Positions 57,801 to 64,000 of a DNA stretch of 64,000 nucleotides are shown here, piece by piece; within the stretch, counting starts at the first letter, position 1, and each line of letters begins with the position of its first letter. The notes beneath the pieces are model-generated. The model was given only the letters and a program-made list of their open reading frames with translations, was not told the DNA's origin and did no database searches. The DNA comes from Aldehydirespirator sp965220345 (GTDB lineage: Bacteria > Actinomycetota > Acidimicrobiia > Acidimicrobiales > Aldehydirespiratoraceae). The stretch is taken from positions 1,922,001 through 1,986,000 of the forward strand of contig OZ244822.1 of NCBI GenBank assembly GCA_965220345.1. The letters run 5' to 3'. Both the position numbers and the translations under genes were made by a program.

Positions 57801-60800
57801 GTGGTGGCGCAGAGACGGTGCGGGTGACTGCTACTGTGGGTGGTGCTACTCGTTTCGCGACTGCACAAACTGTGACGGTGAGCGTTGGTGCGGGTAGTGA
57901 TGGTGCTGCTTCGGGTACGGATTATACGGCGGTCACCGATAAAACGATCACTATCGCGGCGGGTGCTGATAGCGGCAATGTGACGTTTACGTTTACGCCT
58001 ACTGATGATGATGTTGATGAGGGTAATGAGTCGGTTACTTTGTCTGCTATGCATTCTTCGATCACGATCACTGATATTGTGTTTAATATTGTTGATGATG
58101 ATACTGCTGGTGTGACGATCACTGAGTCTTCTGGTTCCACGAGCGTAGCCGAAAATGGTGGCACTGATACTTATACGGTAGTGTTGGATAGCAAACCGAC
58201 TCATAATGTGACAGTAGAGGTTACTTCCGGCACGCCTGGCGCAGCGTTGGTTGATGTGGCTGGTGGTACTGCTACATTGAAGACTTCTGATACGTTAACG
58301 TTCACGACATCGAACTGGGCTACCGCGCAGACGGTAACAGTGACTGGCGTGAACGATAATATTGATAACCCCAGCGATGAACGTACTGTGACATTGACTC
58401 ACGATATTGCTTCAAGCGATGCTAAATATAATGCGTTAGCTGATGAGGAAGTGTCTGTTGAGGTTACTGATGATGATCCTGCACCGACTGGGATCACATT
58501 ATCGGTGGACACGGATACGAGTACGGGTGGTGATCAGTCTACGGTAGCTGAAGGGGGTGGCGCGAAAACGGTGCGTGTGACTGCTACGGTTGGTGGTGCT
58601 ACCCGTTTCGGCACAGCGCAGTCTGTGACAGTAAGCGTTGGTGCTAATAGTGATAGCGCTACTGAAAGCACGGATTACACAACAGTCACGAATAAGACGA
58701 TCAATATCGCTGCGGGCGCTGATAGTGGCACAGCTACGTTTACGTTCACGCCGACTGATGATGATCTTGATGAGGGTACTGAAACAGTAAGCGTGTCAGG
58801 AACGTTAGCTGGGGTGACGTTCACTGACACCTCGTTCACGATCACTGATAATGACACGTCGGCGGTGCTGATTACTGAGACTGGCACGCCTGCAGGCACT
58901 ACTGTGTCCGAGGATGGCACCACTACCACTGATAGCTATTCGGTGAAGTTAGCTACTAAACCCGCAGCGAATGTGACAGTGACGGTTACCTCTGAGACGC
59001 CTGCTGCGGCGGTGTTGGATGGTCCTGATAGTGCTACAGTGTTTAATTCGTCTGAAACATTAACGTTCACGACTACGAACTGGGATAGTGCGCAGACGAT
59101 CAATGTGCAGGGTGTGAATGATAATATTGATAATACTGGTAATAAACGTAGCGTGACTTTCACTCACGATATCGCTTCAACGGATGCTAAATATAATGCA
59201 TTGAGCGATGAGACTGTGACTGTGACGGTTAGCGATGATGATGATGCGCCGTCCGGGATTACGTTATCTGTGGATACGGATACGAGTGTAAATAACGATC
59301 AGTCTACGGTAGCTGAGGGTGGCGGCACAAAAACCGTGCGAGTGACTGCTGCGGTGAACGGGTCAACGCGTTATGATACTGAGGTGACTGTGACAGTGAG
59401 CGTGGGGGCTGGCAGCACTGCGAATGTTCTTTATGCTACCGAAGGCACAGATTACACAACAGTCACGGATAAGACGATCACTATCGCTGCGGGCGCGGCG
59501 AGCGGCAATGTGACGTTTATGTTTACGCCTACTAATGACACGTTCGCTGAAACGGCTGAGGTTGTGGACGTGTCCGGTACTTCTGGTTCGTTAACTATAA
59601 CCTCTACGTCGTTTACGATTACTGATAATGAAACCGTGCCAGGTATCACACTTAGCGCGACCCCGGCTACGGTGGCTGAGGGTGATGATGCTACAACGAT
59701 CGCGGTTACTGCGACTGTGGGGGGTTCGGTTCGTTTCGATCGTCCTCGCACAGTGGTGGTGTCGGTCGCGGGGTCTGGGGGTTCTAATCTGGTCGGGTTC
59801 ACTGCTGTAAACGATTTCAATATTACGATCCCCGCCAACACGGCTTCGGGTTCAGCTAATTTCACGTTAACCCCAGCAGCCGATGACATTGACGAAGACA
59901 CCGAAACGATTACCGTTTCAGGGGTGTCGGCGGGTCCACCGGTCGCGACGGTGACTTCTGGTAGCGTGTCGTTGACTGATGATGACACTGCGGGTGTAAC
60001 GATCTCAAAATCGGCGCTTACCGTAGATGAGAATGGTGGCATGCAGACTTATACGGTGGTGTTGGATAGCGAGCCGACAGCGGATGTGACGGTTACGATG
60101 ACTTCTGGCACGCCGGGCGCGGCGACGGTGGATGGCTCAGATGCGGGCACGGTCGGGTCTACTGCTGAAACGTTAACATTCACGTCATCAACTTGGGATA
60201 CCGCACAAACGGTGACTGTGATCGGTGTGAACAATAATAGAAACGACGCTGGTGATCAGCGTACTTCAACTGTTGCTCATACGGTTGAGTCTTCTGACAG
60301 TAAATATAATGCTTTGTCGGGGGTTAAATCGGTGTCGGTGACTGTCACTGATGATGATGGTGCTGGTGTAACGATCTCTGAGTCGACGCGTACCGTAGCT
60401 GAGAATGGTGGCATGCAGACTTATACGGTGGTGTTGGATAGCGAACCGAGTGCCGATGTGACAGTAACGATTACTTCTGACACGCCAGCAGCAGCACGGG
60501 TTGATGGTCCTGGAGGTAATACGACACCAAAAACTACTGAAACGTTAACGTTCACGTCAACCAACTATGCCACTGTGCAGACGGTGACTGTTACCGGCAT
60601 GAACGACAACCTAGACAACACCGGCAATGAACGCAGCGCGAAGTTGACTCACGCTTTTACGTCGAGCGATACTGACTATAGTTCTATCGCTGATCGTGAT
60701 GTGACGGTTACGGTTACTGATGATGATGATACCCCGGAAGTAGATTTGAGTGTGGATCTGTCGTCTGTAGCTGAGAGCGCAGGTTCAACGACTGTGACAG

Positions 60801-63800
60801 TGACTGCGACTGTTGATGATGCTGCGATCCGTTTCGAGGAAGCGAAAACGGTGCGTGTTACTGTGATGGGGTCTGCTGGAGATGAGTTCGTGGATTTCAC
60901 GATCCCGACCGCTTTCAATATTACGATCGCTAGCAGCGCCGCGACTGGTACAGGAACGTTTGCGTTAGTTCCTACTAATGATCTTATTAATGAACGCGAT
61001 GAGACTGTGACTGTTTCTGGTGCATCAACCGGATTAACAGTTAATTCTACGTCGTTGATGTTGACTGACGATGAAGCAGACCCGATAGTAACGATCAAAT
61101 CTCCTGATGTGTCATCAATTACTGAGGGACAAACCGCTCAATTTGTTGTAATGCCGATTAGTAGCGAACTTTCTGCTAAACCAGCTTCGAAAGGGCTTTC
61201 AGCTTTCGATTTGACCATAAACCTGACTGTCGCTCAAACCGGTATTTTCGTTTCGTCTACTAATTTAGGTGATAAAACAGTTGTTTTGCCTGCTTTAGCA
61301 GAACAAGTGTCTTATGATGTTGATACAGTGAACGATGATACTGTAGAATCTAATGGACGTGTTACGTTATCTGTTCGTTCTGGTAGCGGATACACTACTG
61401 CTGGTGGAAGCAACTCCCGTTACGTGACTGTCAACGATAATGATACAGGCGTAGCCGTAAACCTAAGCATCAATAACGCGACCATCACCGAAGACGATAG
61501 TACGGGTAGCACGATTACTGTAACTCTCGCGTCGGCTGCTCCTTCGGGAGGTGTAAAAATTCCGCTCACCACCACGAACGGCACAGCAGCCAACAGCGAC
61601 TACAATCTAGAAGCTGATAGTGTGACCATCGCTGAAGGTCAAATATCCAACACGGTTGATATCACCGCAACCGGCGACACTACAGACGAACCCACAGAAA
61701 CGTTCACTGTGAACCTCGGTAATCTACCTGATGGGTACGCAGCCGGTACCACTAGCAGTGTTGATGTCACAATCGCTGATAATGATCCGACCACAGTCAC
61801 CCTTACACGCGCTGCTGGCGCAACCCTCACCGAAGGCTCCACACTCACATACACACTGACATTAGATCGCAGCCTTGTTGCTGGTGAAGTATTGCCGGTA
61901 CCGCTCGCTTTCGCTGGTACCGACACCGCTGTGCGCAACACTGATTACAAGCTCGCCTGCCCGAACACTTTGCCGACCGGTGTGACCTGCAATAACCTCA
62001 ACACCGCAACCACACCCACAATCACGTTCACAGGCTCAGCCAGCGCCGCCCGAACCGTCACAATCACTCTCACCGCTAGCACAGACAACACAGTAGAAAC
62101 CTCAGGCGAAACAGTCAACATCGGATTAGGTACTTTGAATGCGAGTTCAGGCACGAATCTTGGTGGTGGCGCTACCGGCACCGACAGCGCAGCCGTAGTC
62201 ACAATCAACGATCCCGCACCAACCGACGTAGCAGTCACACTAAGCGTCGACAACAACGGTGCCGTTACCGAAAGCGGTACCCGTACTATTACTGTCACAC
62301 TCGCCGAAGCCGCCACAGCGGACGTGACTATCCCGCTCACTACCGCGGTTAGTGATTACACACTCTCAAAATCTGGTGTCGATATCGATATTAGTAGCAA
62401 CGCAACATCTGGGACTGTTACCCTCACCGCAACCGACGACAATATTGACGAACCCACCGAAACTTTCAATGTCGGGCTCGGTAGCAGCCTCCCCGCAGGT
62501 TACAAAGCAGGCACACCCAGCAGCGTCACCATCACCATTGCTGACAACGACCCCACCACCGTCACCCTCACACGCACCGCCGGCGCAACCCTCACCGAAG
62601 GCGACACGCTTGCTTACACACTCACATTAGGTCGCAAACTCAGAACCGGTGAAGCATTAGCAGTACCACTAACATTCGTTGGCTCAGCCACACGAAACAC
62701 TGATTACACACTCGCCTGCGGACCCGCGACCGATGTAGCCTGCACGAACCTCAACACCGGCAACACGATGGTTACATTTACCGGTAGCGACAGCGCCGCT
62801 ACAGCAGTCACTATCACTCTCACCGCCACAACCGATAACACCACCGAAACCTCAGGCGAAACAGTCAACATCAACCTCGGTACCCTGAATGCGAGTTCAG
62901 GTACTAATCTTGGTGGCGGTGCAACAGGCACCGACAACGCAGACGCGGTAACTATCAACGATCCGGTGGTCGCGACACCCTCGGTTACGGTCACACAAAC
63001 CGGAGGCACAACTAAGGTCGCTGAAAATGGTGGCACTGACACCTACACAATCGTGTTAGACACTGAACCCACAGCCAATGTGTTGATTACTGTCACATCC
63101 AGCACCCCATCAGCAGCACGAATCGATGGCCCCGACTCAGATAACACCCCCACAGAAACCGAAACTCTCACATTCACCACTGGCAACTACAACACACCCC
63201 AAACCATCACCGTGACCGGCATAAACGACAATATTGATAATCCTGGTGATCAGCGCAGCGCAACAATCAGACATACTGTCACCGCAGCATCCGCTAGCGA
63301 ATACCGCAACGTCAACATTGTCAGTGTTACCGTGACCGTCACCGACGACGACACCACCCCCACAATCCGGCCACGACCATCCACACCGTCACGACCATCC
63401 ACACCGTCACGACCGGTCACGCCAGCACAAACTGTCACACCCACCCCAGAACCTGAACCTGAGCCTGAGCCGGTGTTTGAGGATCTCGCTGAAATACCTG
63501 AAGTGCATCGTGAGGCAGTCACCGAACTCGCCAACGAAGGCGTGTTCGAACAAATAGGCTGCCAAAGCGATCAACTTTGCCCAGACCAGCCAGTCAAACG
63601 CTGGCAGCTAGCAGTGATACTTATACGCCAGCTCGAAGGCACCGACACCCAACCCGAAACCGACACCGAAAACACGTTCAACGATGTTGATGATGTCTGG
63701 TGGTCAAGTTATGTGCAGCGTCTTAGTGACCTAGAACTCACCCAAGGCTGCACCGAAGATAGTTTCTGCCCAGACCAGCAACTCACCAGAAGCCAAGCAG

Positions 63801-64000
63801 CACAATTCATAGCCAACGCGTTCGGTCTCACCAGCACCCAAACCGCTGATTTCGCGGATCTCAACGAGAACAATCCCCATATCGCGGCGATCAACGCACT
63901 ATATGAAGCAGGTATCACACTAGGCTGCCAAAGCGAACCGCTACTGTTTTGCCCTGACGACAAAATCACAATCCAAGAACTAGCAACCCTGCTCGCCCGC
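51725..64000 (+). CDS. Giant secreted Calx-beta/SLH protein (copy 2), 3' end outside window
   Basis: The frame containing ATG 51725 was followed at several points (53879, 55871, 63473) and appears open to the window end. That is at least 4092 codons, so it is longer than the same stretch of copy 1. From 51725 it gives a good signal peptide (SLRLVSAALTTVLLAALLVVAPG, then PAEA-Q). The unnamed module (SGWALLPSGLGAGDRFRLLF) and its second copy near 55157, Calx-beta repeats, a Pro/Thr/Glu linker and the first SLH repeats (VFEDLAEIPEVHREA from 63473) follow. Compared with copy 1 it has a tandem 759-bp block (55862-56620 and 56621-57379) and about 750 extra bases near 62210-62960. The intended start is probably 51514 with a 12-G tract. 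Internal starts could still allow expression. Confidence 0.8.
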   Translation, partial: MSPSRLSLRLVSAALTTVLLAALLVVAPGISVLAPQPAEAQTRPTRNADGSFTVPSGWALLPSGLGAGDRFRLLFSTSGTRSYVQVRDGTVADFHKFVRDAAGSGHSALGVSAAHFNAVVNTQGYFERMRVAGNIGENAGLPVRINSGSASNSVFPITTEALAPEVGGPVYWLNGAKIADDGLDLLLGDWESDADRNESGNTVTSRQHYTGLSRFKIPAAPYIEYYSMTLAGRDEKDIRERNSDQLIGYGATSGSDNRLAGATNTSFTSSGRFPNLPLFGLSPEFVVAGSSSDPIVSISASDSSVAEGNDVSFTVSVTPAQAIAIDVDVFVARGYTTSADGSRGTNGIRTVSVPAGGSATLTVTTEDDNVDDPGLGVTATIVARNRYQVSSSAGSATALVTEDDSTSVSLSGSPSIVEASTVSSDSATVMLARELVANEVVDVPLSFTSSTDARIGGDTPDFTVTATGTGVGLSEETTATPMLRFSGAGAQTAALVFTATSSTDSDMDGETVTIGFGNLSDSSLGTNVRGGVAAHSSRNTATLTIVDDQDLAATVKSGNFPDPWDPSKDRKPVKACDTTVSVNEYGGPSKTRSVSNCFILDVKKAPPASAGKPGNSGNQGVILVPSVDNGAVRVSTQPWVWSDSWDHDIGIEVWPINDKVDNPGGMRTAVVSFSPRIVKKGRASDEVVSGYQLPQVTVTVVDIDPTVVVLGAADTPDGSATEGVSSDTAKFKLSLGRGLVAGEVLSVPLSFSGATLGTEFSVGLDGSPSGVVYSNGVVTFTGPSVAAATLAVSALGDGNSVSERVSVAIPASSGSTSGLMTASGLAGGATGSGSAVFVLLDSASPVTVDVPDGVLRITEGGSGSYTVALTMDPSADVTVSFSSSAPSVLAAPASVTIADDANWANPRTVTLRSANNFNDHPDRTVTISHSVSSTDSTYQNLTVEDATVVVVDDETTDYYIRRTGDGVEQGKDGSIEVYVFRHLVEGETLSIPIRLTSAGYDTATSVRMPTTYGGGAGVRQSAILSSAGSKPELVLSLPDKPGGNPGEKPVGVELDQLDLYPAILHQGFWNLTVTGPTNANTTTRSNANQFIVDLVVSYPDDDGDIVDEKIKVAPLATEASVARSNLSGGVGISDPSPKTFTIADDDSLTVPSDWPQKPAGLSSGDTFRLLFVTSRSTNASSCNIDSYDYFGMSSASSGLGSIRPYVATFKALISTKGCDAIVGTPARNGLPAIPAVDAVPATALIAHNGLDGTDVPIYWLAASPASGDKAADDYDDFLDGSWDNVIPTNSLGQALRKPSDVVRGSFGGPNAFWTGSDKAGAPKSGSQAGHSTVATGTVSDGNTANSGPLGGELDISSSDQGYIYVLSPVFTVGTDPTPAADPVVSITAGSGVTEGSAASFTVTANPAPSAALTVNLSVADASNGGDFVAAGNEGATTVTIPTSGSVMLSVDTVADSTDEPNGAVSVTVNTGTGYSVSSSDGSASVNVTDNDATSVTLARTAGSAITEGSTLDYTLTLGRALVTNEVLAVPLMFSGSATRGTDYMLACPTTLPTGVACANLNSGNATVTFTGSDSAATAVTITLTASTDSVTEASGETVDIGLGTLNASSGTNLGGGATKGNDPAGVTINDPAADPVVSITAGSGVTEGSAASFTVTANPAPSAALTVNLSVADASNGGDFVAAGNEGATTVTVPTSGTVMLTVATASDSTDEPNGAVSVTVNTGTGYSVSSSDGSASVNVTDNDATSVTLARTAGSAITEGSTLDYTLTLGRALVTNEVLAVPLMFSGSATRGTDYMLACPTTLPTGVACANLNSGNATVTFTGSDSAATAVTITLTASTDSVTEASGETVDIGLGTLNASSGTNLGGGASGTDSAAEVTINDPASTDVAVTLSVDSGGNVTEGGTRTVTATLESAPSANVMIPIRQASGGTAVAADFTLSASGVITVNSGSTSGTLTFTAVDDNIDEASETLSLGFGTLPEGYSAGDPATAAITIADNDAAPTAITLSVDTDTDTNAAESTVAEGGGAETVRVTATVGGATRFATAQTVTVSVGAGSDGAASGTDYTAVTDKTITIAAGADSGNVTFTFTPTDDDVDEGNESVTLSAMHSSITITDIVFNIVDDDTAGVTITESSGSTSVAENGGTDTYTVVLDSKPTHNVTVEVTSGTPGAALVDVAGGTATLKTSDTLTFTTSNWATAQTVTVTGVNDNIDNPSDERTVTLTHDIASSDAKYNALADEEVSVEVTDDDPAPTGITLSVDTDTSTGGDQSTVAEGGGAKTVRVTATVGGATRFGTAQSVTVSVGANSDSATESTDYTTVTNKTINIAAGADSGTATFTFTPTDDDLDEGTETVSVSGTLAGVTFTDTSFTITDNDTSAVLITETGTPAGTTVSEDGTTTTDSYSVKLATKPAANVTVTVTSETPAAAVLDGPDSATVFNSSETLTFTTTNWDSAQTINVQGVNDNIDNTGNKRSVTFTHDIASTDAKYNALSDETVTVTVSDDDDAPSGITLSVDTDTSVNNDQSTVAEGGGTKTVRVTAAVNGSTRYDTEVTVTVSVGAGSTANVLYATEGTDYTTVTDKTITIAAGAASGNVTFMFTPTNDTFAETAEVVDVSGTSGSLTITSTSFTITDNETVPGITLSATPATVAEGDDATTIAVTATVGGSVRFDRPRTVVVSVAGSGGSNLVGFTAVNDFNITIPANTASGSANFTLTPAADDIDEDTETITVSGVSAGPPVATVTSGSVSLTDDDTAGVTISKSALTVDENGGMQTYTVVLDSEPTADVTVTMTSGTPGAATVDGSDAGTVGSTAETLTFTSSTWDTAQTVTVIGVNNNRNDAGDQRTSTVAHTVESSDSKYNALSGVKSVSVTVTDDDGAGVTISESTRTVAENGGMQTYTVVLDSEPSADVTVTITSDTPAAARVDGPGGNTTPKTTETLTFTSTNYATVQTVTVTGMNDNLDNTGNERSAKLTHAFTSSDTDYSSIADRDVTVTVTDDDDTPEVDLSVDLSSVAESAGSTTVTVTATVDDAAIRFEEAKTVRVTVMGSAGDEFVDFTIPTAFNITIASSAATGTGTFALVPTNDLINERDETVTVSGASTGLTVNSTSLMLTDDEADPIVTIKSPDVSSITEGQTAQFVVMPISSELSAKPASKGLSAFDLTINLTVAQTGIFVSSTNLGDKTVVLPALAEQVSYDVDTVNDDTVESNGRVTLSVRSGSGYTTAGGSNSRYVTVNDNDTGVAVNLSINNATITEDDSTGSTITVTLASAAPSGGVKIPLTTTNGTAANSDYNLEADSVTIAEGQISNTVDITATGDTTDEPTETFTVNLGNLPDGYAAGTTSSVDVTIADNDPTTVTLTRAAGATLTEGSTLTYTLTLDRSLVAGEVLPVPLAFAGTDTAVRNTDYKLACPNTLPTGVTCNNLNTATTPTITFTGSASAARTVTITLTASTDNTVETSGETVNIGLGTLNASSGTNLGGGATGTDSAAVVTINDPAPTDVAVTLSVDNNGAVTESGTRTITVTLAEAATADVTIPLTTAVSDYTLSKSGVDIDISSNATSGTVTLTATDDNIDEPTETFNVGLGSSLPAGYKAGTPSSVTITIADNDPTTVTLTRTAGATLTEGDTLAYTLTLGRKLRTGEALAVPLTFVGSATRNTDYTLACGPATDVACTNLNTGNTMVTFTGSDSAATAVTITLTATTDNTTETSGETVNINLGTLNASSGTNLGGGATGTDNADAVTINDPVVATPSVTVTQTGGTTKVAENGGTDTYTIVLDTEPTANVLITVTSSTPSAARIDGPDSDNTPTETETLTFTTGNYNTPQTITVTGINDNIDNPGDQRSATIRHTVTAASASEYRNVNIVSVTVTVTDDDTTPTIRPRPSTPSRPSTPSRPVTPAQTVTPTPEPEPEPEPVFEDLAEIPEVHREAVTELANEGVFEQIGCQSDQLCPDQPVKRWQLAVILIRQLEGTDTQPETDTENTFNDVDDVWWSSYVQRLSDLELTQGCTEDSFCPDQQLTRSQAAQFIANAFGLTSTQTADFADLNENNPHIAAINALYEAGITLGCQSEPLLFCPDDKITIQELATLLAR
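55862..57379 (+). repeat. Tandem duplication of a 759-bp block
   Basis: The sequence starting GCGGATCCGGTGG at 55862 starts again at 56621, and downstream landmarks recur exactly 759 bases apart (for example 56295 and 57054). It codes for about 253 residues, two Calx-beta-type repeats, and keeps the frame. Copy 1 has this block once (from about 40530). Confidence 0.85.

Overview
The window comes from an actinobacterium, most likely class Acidimicrobiia. The 16S rRNA gene (about 29311-30832) reads as actinobacterial with Acidimicrobiia-like stretches. A suf-type Fe-S gene set, a SenX3-like kinase beside pst genes, several leaderless-looking promoters (TANNNT six bases before the start codon) and cysteine-bearing SLH domains agree with this. 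No database search was possible, so the class assignment is an inference.

Layout. Positions 1-343 hold the tail of a Calx-beta surface protein. Positions 442-3015 (minus) carry sufC-sufS-sufU without sufB/sufD. Positions 3146-6330 carry an acyl-CoA dehydrogenase, a small membrane-anchored protein, a vapB antitoxin with a broken vapC, and an alpha/beta-hydrolase-fold protein. Positions 6305-12713 (minus) are a phosphate block, pstS-pstC-pstA-pstB-phoU-histidine kinase, with a PHO-box-like direct repeat upstream. Positions 12893-15201 (minus) carry an SLH surface protein and a TIGR01777-type epimerase. Positions 15289-22962 (minus) look like a small defence island: an AbiEi/AbiEii type IV toxin-antitoxin pair next to an 1838-residue DUF4011-helicase-nuclease protein resembling the Hhe antiphage system. 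Positions 23067-26618 carry an SDR oxidoreductase, an amidase and an ADP-ribosylglycohydrolase, followed by an AT-rich island with gene fragments. tyrS (27416-28687) precedes a complete rRNA operon (16S-23S-5S, 29311-34512) ending in a strong terminator.

The most unusual part is 34600-64000. A gene for a small membrane-anchored coiled-coil protein and a giant secreted Calx-beta/SLH protein (3810 aa, 36317-47749) occur as a module. The module recurs about 15-16 kb downstream (coiled coil at 50766, second giant gene from about 51500 past the window end). Long blocks of the two giant genes are almost identical at DNA level, while their N-terminal parts differ. Both contain a homopolymeric G tract just before the signal peptide: 12 G in copy 1 (in frame) and 13 G in copy 2 (upstream start out of frame). 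This is the classic arrangement of a phase-variable surface protein. Between the copies lie a decayed rRNA-operon tail (23S end, 5S end, terminator), a truncated third coiled-coil gene, an AlbA_2/ATPase protein and an unrecognised helical protein.

In sum, the left half is housekeeping (Fe-S, phosphate, translation) interleaved with defence genes. The right half appears to be a rapidly evolving surface-protein locus built by duplication next to the rRNA operon, possibly for cell-cell or host interaction.
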